From: Aquibaculum arenosum | GTDB lineage: Bacteria; Pseudomonadota; Alphaproteobacteria; Kiloniellales; DSM-21159 | Assembly (NCBI RefSeq): GCF_029222965.1 | Contig: NZ_JARHUD010000005.1 | Coordinates: 186,001-250,000 of the forward strand | Reading direction: 5' to 3' | Length of the DNA: 64,000 nt | Notes under the pieces: model-generated | The model's input: only the letters and a program-made list of their open reading frames with translations | Told to the model about the DNA's origin: nothing | Databases searched by the model: none | In this document: one piece after another, positions 38,358 to 48,207 of the stretch | Position numbering within the stretch: the stretch's first letter is position 1 | How the letters are laid out: each line of letters starts with the position of its first letter | Made by a program: the position numbers and the translations under genes

Positions 38358-39044
38358 GTGCCGGAAGACGCCCCGGCGCCTCACCGAGGCCATCGCAGCC
38401 GTTTGCGCGCCCGCCTGCTCAGCGGCGGGCCCCAGGCGCTCGGCGATCACGAGATCGTGGAGATGCTGCTGTTCGCCGGTAAGCCCCGGGTCGACACCAA
38501 GCCGCTTGCGCGCGAGTTGCTGCTGCGCTTCGGCAGCCTCGGAAGCCTTTTCAAGGCCAGCCCGGAACAACTGGCAGCGATCCCCGGCATGGGCGAGACC
38601 GCCGCTGCCTCCATCAAGGTCGTCCAGGCCGCGCTGGAACGCACCACCCGCGAAGCCCTGCTCGAGGCACCCGTGATCACCTCGTGGGACCGCCTGCTCG
38701 ACTATTGCCGGGTGCACCTGGGGCACGATTCCGTGGAGAACTTTCACCTGCTCTTCCTGGACCGGAAGAACCGCCTCATTGCCGATGAACGCCAGCAAAG
38801 GGGTACAGTGGACCACACGCCGGTCTATCCCAGGGAAGTGGTCAAACGCGCCCTGGAACTGAGCGCTTCGGCCCTGATCCTGGTCCACAACCACCCCAGC
38901 GGCGACCCCACACCCTCACGCGCCGACATCGACATGACCAAGGCCATCGCCCAGGCCGCGGGCCATCTCGGGATCACGGTGCACGATCACGTTGTCATCG
39001 GCCGCAGTGGGCACTACTCCTTCCGCAGCCATGGCTTGCTGTAG
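38358..39044 (+). CDS. radC: RadC family JAB-domain protein
   Basis: The 228-residue protein has a helix-hairpin-helix region (about 60-95, AAIPGMGETAAASIK) and a C-terminal JAB/MPN metalloprotease-like domain with H177-N-H179-P-S-G-D and D190. The role of RadC is unresolved; the original repair phenotype was assigned to another gene. The GTG start has AGGAG seven bases upstream. It is likely cotranscribed with map and converges on the oxidoreductase gene with a 14-bp gap. Confidence 0.92.
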   Translation: MPEDAPAPHRGHRSRLRARLLSGGPQALGDHEIVEMLLFAGKPRVDTKPLARELLLRFGSLGSLFKASPEQLAAIPGMGETAAASIKVVQAALERTTREALLEAPVITSWDRLLDYCRVHLGHDSVENFHLLFLDRKNRLIADERQQRGTVDHTPVYPREVVKRALELSASALILVHNHPSGDPTPSRADIDMTKAIAQAAGHLGITVHDHVVIGRSGHYSFRSHGLL

Positions 39045-39058
39045 ACGATCTCCGCCCT

Positions 39059-40396
39059 TCACAGCAATTCATCGCGCAGACGCAGCCCAAAATAGGCGCT
39101 GCGGAGATAAAGCTTCCGCAGGGCTGGTACGGGGAAGGCCGCGGCGGCCTGGCGCAGCGGGGCCGGCAGGTGCGGAGCGCGACCGGCGATCTGTTCGGCC
39201 ACGGCTTTCCCGGCCCAGGTGGCCAGAGCCACGCCATTGCCGTGATAGGCGAAAGCCTGATGGGCGCCGGGCAGCCCCTCGATCGGCCCAATGTGCGGCA
39301 AGCGATCGGCGGCCAGGCAGGCGAGGCCGTTCCAGAAGTGGGTGAAGGGCACCGCACGCCAGGCCGGAAAGAAGCTGCGGAAGCGAGCCTCCATCCAGCG
39401 GCGCTGCCGGGCCGTTTCCCCCGGCCTGCCGCTGACCCCACCCCGCCCTCCGAAAAGAAAACGGCCGTCCGGCAATAGACGGAAGTAGTGCAGCAGATCG
39501 CGGCTGTCGTAGGCGAGTGTCGTGGCCTGCCAGCCCTGCTCCCGGCGCTCCTCCGCGCTCAGCAGTCGGGTGACGATAATGCTGGAGAGCACCGGCAAGC
39601 GCTGCCGTTCCTGCGCTGGCAAAAGCGTGCCATGCTCATAGCCATTGGTGGCGAGCAGGACCTGCGCGGCACGAAGGCTTCCCCGATCCGTGGCCAGGCG
39701 ATGCACCCTCCCCTCACGCGCCCAGCCGATGACTTGGCTGTGGCCGTGAATCACAGCGCCATGCGCCAAGGCCGCGCGGGCCAGACCCCGCGCATAGTTC
39801 AGGGGGTGTAGCCCGAATCCCTGCGGCAGGAAGAGACCGCCGTGCAGGCTGCTGCGCAGGCCCGCCTCGGCCAAGGCCTCGCGGGAAAGCCAGCGGGCCT
39901 CGACGCCAAAATTGCGCGCAAGAAAGGCGCCCTCCTCCTGCAGCTCCTTCGCACGATTGGGCCGGTGGGCCAGACAGACCTCGCCCTGCGCGTCGCCTGC
40001 AGCCAAGTCAATCCCTTCGTCCTGGGCCATGGCGCGTACCAGATCGACGGCGGCGCGCTGCACGCCGAAGAAGGCCCGGGTCTCCTCCAGGCCGAAGCGG
40101 CGGATCATTGCCTGGTACGAGAGCTTGGCACCACCGATACAGCAAAAGCCGCCGTTGCGGCCCGAGGCACCCCAGCCCGGATAGCCGGCCTCGAGCACCC
40201 GAACGGACAGCCCGTGATCGCGCGCCAGATGCAGGGCGGCCGAGAGGCCGGTGTAGCCCGCACCGATAACCGCCACGTCACAAGTCTCATCCCCCTCCAG
40301 GGCGGGACAGAGCGGTGCAGGCTCGCTGGCGCTGGCCTGCCACCAGGAGGGCGTGGGCTGCGCTGTGTTGTAATAGCTGGGAGGGTACAGGGGCAT
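39059..40396 (-). CDS. FAD-dependent oxidoreductase, DadA/PuuB-like
   Basis: The 445-residue flavoprotein has the N-terminal dinucleotide-binding motif VAVIGAGYTGLSAALHLA and the downstream WGASGRNGGF segment of the DAO fold. The C-terminal half has FAYHGNGVALATWAGKAVAEQI. N-terminal PLYPPSYYN and this C-terminus recall gamma-glutamylputrescine oxidase (PuuB) and related amine oxidases. The substrate is unproven. The PuuD-like hydrolase at 17.8 kb is a possible functional partner but is far away. It is divergent from purS with about 80 bp between starts. Confidence 0.82.
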   Translation of the reverse strand: MPLYPPSYYNTAQPTPSWWQASASEPAPLCPALEGDETCDVAVIGAGYTGLSAALHLARDHGLSVRVLEAGYPGWGASGRNGGFCCIGGAKLSYQAMIRRFGLEETRAFFGVQRAAVDLVRAMAQDEGIDLAAGDAQGEVCLAHRPNRAKELQEEGAFLARNFGVEARWLSREALAEAGLRSSLHGGLFLPQGFGLHPLNYARGLARAALAHGAVIHGHSQVIGWAREGRVHRLATDRGSLRAAQVLLATNGYEHGTLLPAQERQRLPVLSSIIVTRLLSAEERREQGWQATTLAYDSRDLLHYFRLLPDGRFLFGGRGGVSGRPGETARQRRWMEARFRSFFPAWRAVPFTHFWNGLACLAADRLPHIGPIEGLPGAHQAFAYHGNGVALATWAGKAVAEQIAGRAPHLPAPLRQAAAAFPVPALRKLYLRSAYFGLRLRDELL

Positions 40397-40477
40397 GGCG
40401 GTCGTCGTTGAATGAGGCGGCGGCGAAGGCTAGTGTCCGCCCATCTTTCCAGCCGACAGCCGAAGGTACCAGCCTCC

Positions 40478-40720
40478 ATGAAAGCGCGCGTGCACGTCAC
40501 CCTCAAAAACGGTGTGCTCGACCCCCAGGGCAAAGCCATCCAGCACGCGCTGGGCGCCCTGGGCTTCTCCGGCGTCGATGACGTGCGCCAGGGTAAGTAC
40601 ATCGAGCTCGACCTTGCGGAAAGCGACCCCGACAAGGCGCGGGCCGCGGTCGAAGAGATGTGCCGAAAGCTGCTCGCAAACACGGTGATCGAGAACTATT
40701 CGGTCGAGGTCGAAGACTGA
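40478..40720 (+). CDS. purS: phosphoribosylformylglycinamidine synthase, PurS subunit
   Basis: The 80-residue protein is the small subunit that links PurQ to PurL and shuttles ammonia in the fourth step of purine synthesis. It has the family pattern [20 protein letters not shown] and [11 protein letters not shown]. The ATG 40478 gives the canonical start; the frame upstream is unrelated. The stop overlaps the purQ start (TGATG). Confidence 0.95.
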   Translation: MKARVHVTLKNGVLDPQGKAIQHALGALGFSGVDDVRQGKYIELDLAESDPDKARAAVEEMCRKLLANTVIENYSVEVED

Positions 40721-41409
40721 TGCGCACGGCTGTCATCCGCTTTCCCGGTACGAACCGGGAGAAGGATGCGGTCGTTGCCCTTGAACGGGCCTGCGGCCGC
40801 AAACCGGAAATCATTTGGCACAAGGAAAGCGGCCTGCCGGCCGTGGACCTGATCCTCTTGCCGGGTGGCTTCGCTTTCGGCGATTACCTGCGCGCCGGCG
40901 CCATGGCCGCGCAGTCACCGATCATGCAGGCCGTGCGTCAGGCGGCGGAGCGCGGTGTTCCCGTGATCGGGATATGCAACGGCTTCCAGGTGCTGACCGA
41001 GGCCGGCCTGCTGCCCGGCGCTCTGATGCGCAATGCGGGCCTGCGTTTCGTTTGCCGAGACGTGCACCTGCGGGTAGAGAGCGATCGCTCACCCTTCACC
41101 GAGGGCTATCGTCTCGGCCAGGTCGTGCGGGTTCCGGTCGCGCATCACGATGGCAACTACTTTGCCGACGAGGCAACGCTCGACCGCCTGGAGGGCGAAG
41201 GGCGCGTCGCCTTCCGCTATGTAGCTGGTCCGGGCGAACCTGAGAGCCGCGCCAATCCCAACGGATCGCGTCGCGACATCGCCGGCATTCTCAGCGAGAA
41301 TCGCCGCATTCTTGGCATGATGCCGCATCCCGAGGACGCCACGGACCCGCTGCAGGGCGGCACTGACGGCTGCGGCCTTTTCGATAGTATGGCCCGGGCG
41401 CTGGCCTGA
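40720..41409 (+). CDS. purQ: phosphoribosylformylglycinamidine synthase, PurQ glutaminase subunit
   Basis: PurQ releases ammonia from glutamine for PurL. The 229-residue class I amidotransferase has its nucleophile in [15 protein letters not shown] (C86) and the catalytic His-Glu in GMMPHPED. The N-terminal [16 protein letters not shown] is typical. It overlaps purS by one base and is followed by purL after 22 bp. Confidence 0.96.
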   Translation: MRTAVIRFPGTNREKDAVVALERACGRKPEIIWHKESGLPAVDLILLPGGFAFGDYLRAGAMAAQSPIMQAVRQAAERGVPVIGICNGFQVLTEAGLLPGALMRNAGLRFVCRDVHLRVESDRSPFTEGYRLGQVVRVPVAHHDGNYFADEATLDRLEGEGRVAFRYVAGPGEPESRANPNGSRRDIAGILSENRRILGMMPHPEDATDPLQGGTDGCGLFDSMARALA

Positions 41410-41431
41410 GCGCCCCGAGGGAGTAAGCAAC

Positions 41432-43621
41432 GTGAGTGAGATAACTCCGGAGCTGGTCGCCGAACACGGCCTCACGCCCCAAGAGTACGAGAAGGTCCTG
41501 GATATCCTGGGTCGCGCGCCGAACCTGGTGGAGTTGGGCATCTTTTCAGTGATGTGGTCGGAGCACTGCTCCTACAAGTCGTCCAAGAAGTGGCTCAAGA
41601 CCCTGCCCACCGAAGGGCCACAAGTCATTCAGGGGCCGGGCGAGAATGCCGGGGTGATCGCTCTCGGCGAGGGCCTTGCCGCGATCTTCAAGATCGAAAG
41701 CCACAATCATCCCAGCTTCATCGAGCCCTACCAGGGCGCGGCCACGGGCGTCGGCGGCATCCTGCGTGACGTCTTCACCATGGGTGCGCGGCCGGTGATG
41801 AACCTCAACGCCCTGCGCTTCGGCAGCCCCGACCACCCCAAGACACGCCATCTGGTCTCCGGTGTGGTGGCTGGCATCGGCGGCTATGGCAATTGTGTCG
41901 GCATCCCCACCGTGGGAGGTGAGGTGAACTTCCACCCCGCCTACAACGGGAACATCCTGGTCAATGCCATGACGGTGGGGCTGGCGCCGGCCGATCGCAT
42001 CTTCTATTCCGCGGCCGCCGGTCCGGGAAACCCGGTGGTCTACGTTGGGTCCAAGACCGGGCGCGACGGCATCCATGGCGCCACCATGGCCTCGGCCGAG
42101 TTCGACGCCAATAGTGAGGAGAAGCGTCCCACTGTGCAGGTGGGCGACCCCTTCACGGAGAAGCTGCTGATCGAGGCCTGCCTGGAGTTGATGGAGACCG
42201 ACGCCATTGTCGCCATCCAGGACATGGGCGCGGCCGGCCTTACCTCCTCCTCCTTCGAGATGGCCTCCAAGGGCGGCGTCGGCGTTGAACTGGATCTGGA
42301 CCGGGTGCCCATGCGCGAAGAAGGCATGACGCCTTACGAGCTGATGCTCTCGGAAAGCCAGGAGCGTATGCTCATGGTGCTCAAGCCCGGCCGCGAGGAC
42401 CGGGCGCGCCGCATCTTCGAGAAGTGGGACCTGGACTTCGCCATCATCGGTCGCCTGACCGAGAGCGGCCGCATGGTTCTGCGCTGGCACGGCGAGACGG
42501 TGGGCGACCTGCCGATCGACCCGCTGGCCCTTGCCTCGCCCGAGTACGATCGCCCCTGGGAACCCACGCCGGCCGCAGAGGCCGTCGCGGTGACATCCCA
42601 GGGCGACCCGTTGGAGGCGCTGCGGACACTGATCGGCAGTCCTGACCTGGCGTCGCGTCGCTGGATCTGGGAGCAGTACGATCATCTGATCGGCGGCGAT
42701 ACCATCCGCCGCCCCGGTGCCGATGCTGCGGTGGTGCGCCTGGCGGATGGTAAGAGGGCACTGGCAGCGACCACCGACTGCACCCCGCGCTACTGCTACG
42801 CCGATCCGGTCGAGGGCGGCCGGCAGGCCGTGGCCGAGTCCTGGCGCAACCTGACCGCTGTCGGCGCCAGGCCGCTGGCGGTGACCAACAACCTCAACTT
42901 CGGCAATCCCGAGCGCCCGCGCGTGATGGGGCAGCTCGTGGGCTGCGTCCAGGGCATGGGCGAGGCCTGCCGCGCCTTCGACTACCCCGTCGTCTCCGGC
43001 AATGTCTCGCTCTACAATGAAACGGAAGGCCAGGCCATTCTTCCAACCCCGGTGATTGGTGGTGTCGGCCTGATTGATGACATTGCCCACCTTCCGGCCG
43101 CAGGCCTGGAACAGGCGGGTCTGGCACTCGTCCTCATCGGAGAGACCGAGGGCCACCTCGGTCAGTCGCTCTACCTCAGGGACATCGAGGGCCGCGAAGA
43201 GGGTTCCCCGCCTCCGGTCAATCTTGAGGCGGAGAAGCGCAACGGCGATTTCCTGCGGGAGCAGATCAAGCAGGGTGCTCTCGCCGCATGCCACGATCTT
43301 TCCGACGGCGGCCTGATCGTGGCTCTGGCGGAAATGGCATTGGCCGGCGGTTGCGGTGCGACCCTGCGCGTGCCGGACATTGCCCGAGACAAGATGACGC
43401 AATGGTTGTTTGGCGAAGATCAGGCACGCTATCTTGTCGCCACGCAGGATGCCGAGACGCTGCTGGCCAGTGCCCGGGCTGCTGGCGTGCCGGCGGCACA
43501 CATTGGTGAGAGCGGCGGCGATGCCTTGACGCTGGAGGCCATCGGCCGCATCTCACTGGAGGACTTGCGGGCAACGCACGAAGGCTGGTTGCCGGACTAC
43601 ATGAGCGCGGGCGTGGCCTGA
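41432..43621 (+). CDS. purL: phosphoribosylformylglycinamidine synthase, PurL subunit
   Basis: The ATP-dependent subunit forms formylglycinamidine ribonucleotide from FGAR and ammonia. The 729-residue protein is the small (Bacillus-type) PurL, needing PurS and PurQ. It has the N-terminal [19 protein letters not shown], then the glycine-rich [20 protein letters not shown] and ESHNHPS blocks, and a second AIR-synthase-like half with [14 protein letters not shown]. The GTG start has a GAGGGAG site. The full purSQL set is contiguous; bolA and grxD follow. Confidence 0.96.
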   Translation: MSEITPELVAEHGLTPQEYEKVLDILGRAPNLVELGIFSVMWSEHCSYKSSKKWLKTLPTEGPQVIQGPGENAGVIALGEGLAAIFKIESHNHPSFIEPYQGAATGVGGILRDVFTMGARPVMNLNALRFGSPDHPKTRHLVSGVVAGIGGYGNCVGIPTVGGEVNFHPAYNGNILVNAMTVGLAPADRIFYSAAAGPGNPVVYVGSKTGRDGIHGATMASAEFDANSEEKRPTVQVGDPFTEKLLIEACLELMETDAIVAIQDMGAAGLTSSSFEMASKGGVGVELDLDRVPMREEGMTPYELMLSESQERMLMVLKPGREDRARRIFEKWDLDFAIIGRLTESGRMVLRWHGETVGDLPIDPLALASPEYDRPWEPTPAAEAVAVTSQGDPLEALRTLIGSPDLASRRWIWEQYDHLIGGDTIRRPGADAAVVRLADGKRALAATTDCTPRYCYADPVEGGRQAVAESWRNLTAVGARPLAVTNNLNFGNPERPRVMGQLVGCVQGMGEACRAFDYPVVSGNVSLYNETEGQAILPTPVIGGVGLIDDIAHLPAAGLEQAGLALVLIGETEGHLGQSLYLRDIEGREEGSPPPVNLEAEKRNGDFLREQIKQGALAACHDLSDGGLIVALAEMALAGGCGATLRVPDIARDKMTQWLFGEDQARYLVATQDAETLLASARAAGVPAAHIGESGGDALTLEAIGRISLEDLRATHEGWLPDYMSAGVA

Positions 43622-43680
43622 CTGAACGACAGCCACGCCCGGGGAACACTGACGAGACAGCGGACAGGAGTGGCCGGCAT

Positions 43681-43917
43681 ATGGCAATGGACCCGCGGGA
43701 GATAGAAAGCTTGATCAAGGAGGGCGTGCCCCACGCGCAGGTGACGATAGAGGATCTGCGTGGCGACGGCGACCACTATGCCGCCTACGTCGTGTCCCCT
43801 GCTTTCAAGGGAAAGACCCGGGTGCAGCAGCACCAGATGGTGTATGCTGCGTTGCAAGGTCGAATGGGTAACGAACTGCACGCCCTGGCGCTGCAGACAT
43901 CAGCACCGGCCGATTGA
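43681..43917 (+). CDS. bolA: BolA family protein
   Basis: The 78-residue protein has the BolA fold pattern, including HYAAYVVSPAFKGKTRVQQHQMVYAAL, with the conserved His near residue 58. BolA proteins bind [2Fe-2S] clusters together with monothiol glutaredoxins and take part in iron sensing or iron-sulfur delivery. A CGFS glutaredoxin gene follows after 28 bp, which strongly supports this partnership. The ATG at 43681 is used; a second in-frame ATG is two codons in. Confidence 0.92.
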   Translation: MAMDPREIESLIKEGVPHAQVTIEDLRGDGDHYAAYVVSPAFKGKTRVQQHQMVYAALQGRMGNELHALALQTSAPAD

Positions 43918-43945
43918 GTCGGTACGGCGTTAAAGGAAAGAGGCT

Positions 43946-44287
43946 ATGACTGACAATCCGGTTTTTGACCGCATTCGCCAGGATATCACCGAGAACGACG
44001 TGGTGGTCTTCATGAAAGGCACCCCGGTGTTCCCGCAGTGCGGCTTTTCCGCAGTGGTGGTTCAGGTGATGAGTCACCTGGGCGTGAAGTTCAAGGGCAT
44101 CAATGTCCTGGAAGACCCCGGCCTGCGCCAGGGGATCAAGGACTTCTCGAACTGGCCCACCATCCCACAGCTTTATGTGAAGGGTGAGTTCGTGGGTGGC
44201 TGCGACATCATCCGCGAGATGTACCAGTCCGGCGAACTGACGGATCTTCTGAGCACCCGCGGCATTGAGGTACGCCCGGCCGCTTAA
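43946..44287 (+). CDS. grxD: monothiol glutaredoxin (CGFS type)
   Basis: The 113-residue protein has the monothiol active site FPQCGFS (C32), the cis-proline region [16 protein letters not shown] and the glutathione-binding GGCDI segment. These proteins carry bridging [2Fe-2S] clusters with glutathione and pair with BolA. AAAGGAAAGAGG lies before the ATG. It is followed by a strong hairpin at 44296-44323 that probably ends the purSQL-bolA-grxD transcript. Confidence 0.95.
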   Translation: MTDNPVFDRIRQDITENDVVVFMKGTPVFPQCGFSAVVVQVMSHLGVKFKGINVLEDPGLRQGIKDFSNWPTIPQLYVKGEFVGGCDIIREMYQSGELTDLLSTRGIEVRPAA

Positions 44288-44295
44288 TTATAGAG

Positions 44296-44323
44296 AACGG
44301 GGCAGGTCTGCGCCTGCCCCGTT
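44296..44323 (+). terminator. hairpin after grxD
   Basis: An 11-bp perfect inverted repeat (AACGGGGCAGG / CCTGCCCCGTT) with a 6-base loop begins 9 bases past the grxD stop. There is no U run, but the position fits the end of the purine/iron-sulfur transcript. Confidence 0.65.
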
Positions 44324-44439
44324 ACAGCCGTTGTCGCGGACCTCAGCACCTCCCCATGACCTTGCAATCTGCTTTCTGACGGTCTTTTGCCCGCCTTACG
44401 GCACACGCTCGCCGTTGTGTTGACTCCGACGCTCGTGGC

Positions 44440-45810
44440 ATGAAGAGCGCCATGAGGGCCACATCTTCGGGAAGGGCGCCACAGGCGCCACACGCACCGC
44501 ACCTTCGCCTTACGGGCCGACTGGCGGCTGCAGCCATTGCCACCTTCGTTCTTGCCGGCTGCGCAACAGGGCACGCCGAGGGGCGTTCCGTAAACGCCAT
44601 CGAGGCAGAGCAGAATGCGCCCGAGCAATCCGCACCCGGTGACAACCAGTTTGCGCAGGCGTCGCAGGCGGATTTCGATACATGGCTTCGGGATCTGCGC
44701 AGCGATGCAATGGCACAAGGTGTCTCTTCGACCACCCTTGACCGCGCCTTTTCAGGGATTCGTCCCATCCCCCGGGTGATCGAGTTGGACCGCCGCCAGC
44801 CGGAATTCACGCTCACCTTCTGGCGCTATTTCGGCAACGCCATTTCCGAGGAGCGCGTGCAGCGCGGGCGGGCGTTGCTGCGCGAGCATCGTGACCTCCT
44901 GGCCGATGTCGAGGCGCGCTATGGTGTTCAGCCGCGCTATCTCGTGGCTTTCTGGGGTCTCGAGACAAATTTCGGCGATACCTTCGGAAACTTCCCGGTG
45001 GTCGGCGCCCTGGCAACCTTGGCGCATGACACCCGGCGCAGCGCCTTTTTCCGCGAGGAGTTGATCACTGCGCTGAAGATCATTGAATCCGGCGATATCG
45101 CGCCTGAACGCATGGAAGGCTCCTGGGCTGGCGCAATGGGACACCTGCAGTTCATGCCCTCGACTTTCGCGGCCTATGCCGTAGACGCCACCGGCGACGG
45201 GCGTCGGGATATCTGGGGCAGCCTGCCGGACGTTTTCGCCTCGGCCGCCAATTTCCTCTCGCAGGTCGGCTGGCGCGGCGATGAGGATTGGGGTCGGGAG
45301 GTAAGTCTGCCCCAAGGCTTCGATCATAGCCTCGCCTCGATCGACACGCGGCCGGAGAACTGGAGGACTTTGCGCGAATGGGCAGCCCTGGGCTTGCGCG
45401 CGGCCAGCGGCTACGAGTTGCCGAACAGCGAACAATCGGCCGCTCTCATTCTTCCGGCTGGCCACAGTGGCCCCGCTTTTCTGGTCCATCACAACTATGA
45501 GCGCATCTTGCGGTGGAACCGCTCCATCTTTTATGCGATCGCCGTCGGGCATCTGGCGGATCGGCTGGCCGGAGGCGCGGCACTATCGGCCCAACCCCCG
45601 CAAGGTGATCAGCGCCTGACCAACGATCAGGTGCGCGAGGTGCAGCGCCTCTTGATGAATCTGGGTTATGATGCCGGTGGCGTTGACGGCCGGCTTGGTC
45701 CGCGCACTAGGACCGCCATCCGAAGTTTCCAACGCGGCCAGGGGTTGCCGCAGGATGCATTTGCCGATCCAAAGCTGCTCGCGCTGCTGCGAAACGCTGC
45801 AGGGCAGTAA
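44440..45810 (+). CDS. lytic murein transglycosylase, MltB type, with peptidoglycan-binding domain
   Basis: The 456-residue lipoprotein has a signal peptide ending in the lipobox LAGC. The SLT_2 catalytic domain follows at about 80-360, with the catalytic Glu in FWGLETNFGDTFGNFPV and the GAMGHLQFMPSTFAAYAVDATGDG block. The last 65 residues are a peptidoglycan-binding domain (VREVQRLLMNLGYDAGGVDG, GPRTRTAI). It cleaves peptidoglycan to 1,6-anhydro products at the outer membrane. No clear ribosome site decides the start; ATG 44452 is an alternative. It begins an envelope cluster with rlpA and dacC. Confidence 0.92.
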   Translation: MKSAMRATSSGRAPQAPHAPHLRLTGRLAAAAIATFVLAGCATGHAEGRSVNAIEAEQNAPEQSAPGDNQFAQASQADFDTWLRDLRSDAMAQGVSSTTLDRAFSGIRPIPRVIELDRRQPEFTLTFWRYFGNAISEERVQRGRALLREHRDLLADVEARYGVQPRYLVAFWGLETNFGDTFGNFPVVGALATLAHDTRRSAFFREELITALKIIESGDIAPERMEGSWAGAMGHLQFMPSTFAAYAVDATGDGRRDIWGSLPDVFASAANFLSQVGWRGDEDWGREVSLPQGFDHSLASIDTRPENWRTLREWAALGLRAASGYELPNSEQSAALILPAGHSGPAFLVHHNYERILRWNRSIFYAIAVGHLADRLAGGAALSAQPPQGDQRLTNDQVREVQRLLMNLGYDAGGVDGRLGPRTRTAIRSFQRGQGLPQDAFADPKLLALLRNAAGQ

Positions 45811-45846
45811 CGTGAGCCTGGTAGGAAGCGTAGGGGGAGAGTGATC

Positions 45847-46758
45847 ATGGCAGGGGAATGTTGGTGGAGGGGCACCGCATTGGCCGCTTTGGCAACCATG
45901 GCCCTGGCGCTGGCTGGCTGCGGTTCGACACAGACCGCATCGACACCGGGTGCCTCCAAAGGAGGCAGCCCGGCGCAGGTCGGCAGCTACAAGGTGGGTC
46001 GCCCCTACCGCATCAACGGCGTCTGGTATCATCCGGCCGAGGATCCGGCCTACGACCAGACCGGCGTTGCCTCCTGGTATGGGCCGGGCTTTCACGGCCG
46101 ACGCACCGCCAATGGCGAGCGCTACAATCAGAATGACCTGACCGCTGCACACCCCACCCTTCCAATGCCGAGCATGGTCCAGGTGACCAACCTCGACAAC
46201 GGCCGCTCCATCAAGTTGCGGATCAACGACCGCGGCCCCTTCTCCAACAGCCGCATCATCGACGTTTCCCACCGCGCCGCACAGCTGCTGGGATTCGAGC
46301 GGCAGGGCACAGCAAAAGTCCGAGTGAGAGTGGTTCCGGAGGAAAGCCAGCAACTGGCCGCATTGGCCCGCGGCGAAGCGGTGCCGCCGCTGCAGGAAAG
46401 CAAGCCGCCGCCGGCAGCCCCAGCCGAACCGCAACCGGTGCAAGTCGCCGAGCAGTCACAGCCGGATCCGGCACCTGCCCAGACCGTGGAGATGCCCGAC
46501 GGGCTGATTCATTTCGAGGAGACGGAGCCAAGCAACCTTTTCATTCAGGCTGGCGCCTTTACCGACTACTCGAACGCCACCCAGCTTGCGGCACGGCTTG
46601 AGCCGCTCGGCTATGTGCAGATCGAACCCGCCGCCGTATCGGGCCAGAGTTTCTATCGCGTGCGCATCGGCCCCGTGGAGAGTGTCGACGAAGCCGATGG
46701 TTTGCTGGCGCGGCTGATCTCAGACGGCTATACCGAGTCCCGTGTCATTGTGCAGTGA
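45847..46758 (+). CDS. rlpA: RlpA-like septal lipoprotein with SPOR domain
   Basis: The 303-residue lipoprotein has the lipobox LAGC, a double-psi beta-barrel at about 70-170 (GVASWYGPGFHGRRTANGE, RINDRGPF) and a Pro/Ala/Gln-rich linker. A C-terminal SPOR domain (about 225-303, FIQAGAFTDYSNATQLAARL) binds denuded septal glycan strands. In Pseudomonas, RlpA is a transglycosylase active on denuded strands. ATG 45847 follows GGGGGAGAG at good spacing; GTG 45841 is the alternative. It lies between MltB and DacC genes, consistent with cell-separation work. Confidence 0.92.
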   Translation: MAGECWWRGTALAALATMALALAGCGSTQTASTPGASKGGSPAQVGSYKVGRPYRINGVWYHPAEDPAYDQTGVASWYGPGFHGRRTANGERYNQNDLTAAHPTLPMPSMVQVTNLDNGRSIKLRINDRGPFSNSRIIDVSHRAAQLLGFERQGTAKVRVRVVPEESQQLAALARGEAVPPLQESKPPPAAPAEPQPVQVAEQSQPDPAPAQTVEMPDGLIHFEETEPSNLFIQAGAFTDYSNATQLAARLEPLGYVQIEPAAVSGQSFYRVRIGPVESVDEADGLLARLISDGYTESRVIVQ

Positions 46759-46867
46759 TGAAGCCACAGATTCCGCCCATTTGCACGATAGAGGGCCTCG
46801 CACTGGCGGGTGGCTGACCGCCGTGAGCAGGCATCGACCCAGCGATGAATCGGGAGTTGTTCCGACC

Positions 46868-48001
46868 ATGAATGTGATCCTCCGTCGGCTCGGCATGGCA
46901 TTGCTGATCCTGTTCCTTGCCGGCCCGGCCTACGCCCAGATCGACACAGCAGCCCGAGAGGCCTACCTGGTCGATGCGACAACCGGGACCGTCTTGTTGG
47001 ACAAGGACGGCGAACGGGCAATGCCACCGGCCTCGATGAGCAAGATCATGACGGTCTATGCTGTGCTCGATCGCATCCGCCAGGGCCGTCTGTCGTTGGA
47101 GTACACCCTGCCGGTCAGTGAGCGGGCCTGGCGCATGGGCGGCTCCAAAATGTTCGTTGAGATTGGTGACGATATCCGCGTCGAAGACTTGCTGCGCGGC
47201 GTCATCGTCCAGTCCGGCAATGATGCCTGTGTGGTGCTGGCGGAGGGCCTGTCCGGAAGTGAAGAGGCTTTCGCCAACGAACTCAACCGCCTGGCTGACG
47301 ACATCGGCCTGCGCGACAGCGCCTTTCGCAATGCAACGGGCTGGCCAGCGGAGGGCCATGTGATGTCGGCACGCGATCTGGCGCATCTCGCCCATCGCCT
47401 GATCACCGACTTCCCCGATCACTATCACTATTATTCTGAGCTCGAGTTCACCTGGAACGACATTCGCCAGTCCAACCGCAATCCCCTGCTCTACCGCAAC
47501 GTCGGCGCCGATGGGCTCAAGACCGGCCACACTGAGGAGGCCGGTTACGGGCTGACAGCCTCGGCGGTGCAGAACGACCGCCGGCTGATCCTGGTGGTCA
47601 CGGGGCTGGAAAGCCAGCGCCAGCGCGCCGAAGAAGCCGAGCGGCTGATGCGCTGGGGCTTTCGAGAATTCGAGAACTTCGAACTGTTCGAAGCCGGGGC
47701 AATGATCGAGGAGGCCGATGTTTGGCTGGGTGCATCCTCTACCGTGCCGCTGGTGGCGCAGAACGATGTGCTGGTCACCATGCGTCATGCAGCCCGCGAG
47801 GAGATGACGGCAAAGGTCGTCTACGACGGCCCGATAGCGGCGCCGCTGCAGGCCGGGCAGCAGATCGCGACGCTGCGCATCGAGGGGCCGGGCATCGCCG
47901 GGCACGAGGTGCCCCTCGTCGCCGGGGTGGACGTCCCACCCGCCGGCTACTTCCAGCGGATCTATCAGAAGGCGCGCTACCTGCTGTTGGAACGGCAGTA
48001 G
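46868..48001 (+). CDS. dacC: D-alanyl-D-alanine carboxypeptidase (penicillin-binding protein 5/6 family)
   Basis: The 377-residue secreted enzyme trims the terminal D-Ala of peptidoglycan stem peptides. It has a signal peptide ending near AYA, and the three penicillin-binding motifs: S56-M-S-K59, SGN in QSGNDA and KTG in LKTGHTEEAG. A C-terminal beta domain and a tail with hydrophobic and basic residues (FQRIYQKARYLLLERQ) may attach it to the inner membrane. A GGGAG site lies upstream of the ATG. Sequence does not separate DacA, DacC and DacD; the symbol is a family label. Confidence 0.9.
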   Translation: MNVILRRLGMALLILFLAGPAYAQIDTAAREAYLVDATTGTVLLDKDGERAMPPASMSKIMTVYAVLDRIRQGRLSLEYTLPVSERAWRMGGSKMFVEIGDDIRVEDLLRGVIVQSGNDACVVLAEGLSGSEEAFANELNRLADDIGLRDSAFRNATGWPAEGHVMSARDLAHLAHRLITDFPDHYHYYSELEFTWNDIRQSNRNPLLYRNVGADGLKTGHTEEAGYGLTASAVQNDRRLILVVTGLESQRQRAEEAERLMRWGFREFENFELFEAGAMIEEADVWLGASSTVPLVAQNDVLVTMRHAAREEMTAKVVYDGPIAAPLQAGQQIATLRIEGPGIAGHEVPLVAGVDVPPAGYFQRIYQKARYLLLERQ

Positions 48002-48096
48002 GCCCCCGCAACCCGCCTGTTCGATTCGAATTGACCTGCGCGTTATGGCGAGTCACGATGCGCCTCACGTGGCCGGTTCTCCGGTGACGCTTTCGC

Positions 48097-48207
48097 CGCC
48101 GCAATGCCCGTGCGGCGACGCGCCCCGAGCTCTCATTCCCGGGATGGGATCAAGCGGGAGCATCGAGACGGCAATCGACGAAGCCCTCCTTTTAGCGGGA
48201 GGGCTTC
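48097..48207. other. structured intergenic region between dacC and the Sua5 gene
   Basis: The 269-bp gap from 48002 holds no credible gene. It contains a 7-bp hairpin (CGCCGCA / TGCGGCG at 48097-48117), a partly paired stretch near 48128-48162 and a 10-bp perfect hairpin (48180-48207). An unannotated small RNA or leader is possible. I recognise no Rfam family. Confidence 0.3.
48180..48207 (+). terminator. hairpin, probable terminator after dacC
   Basis: A 10-bp perfect stem (GAAGCCCTCC / GGAGGGCTTC) with an 8-base loop lies about 180 bp beyond the dacC stop and before the Sua5-type gene. The 3' side reads GTTGCT, so the U tract is weak. It may instead end a small RNA. Confidence 0.5.

Noticed and set aside
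41546-43501. Long minus-strand open frame (651 codons) opposite purL
   Set aside because: It is a His/Gly/Ala-rich shadow of purL with no family pattern; purL is intact.
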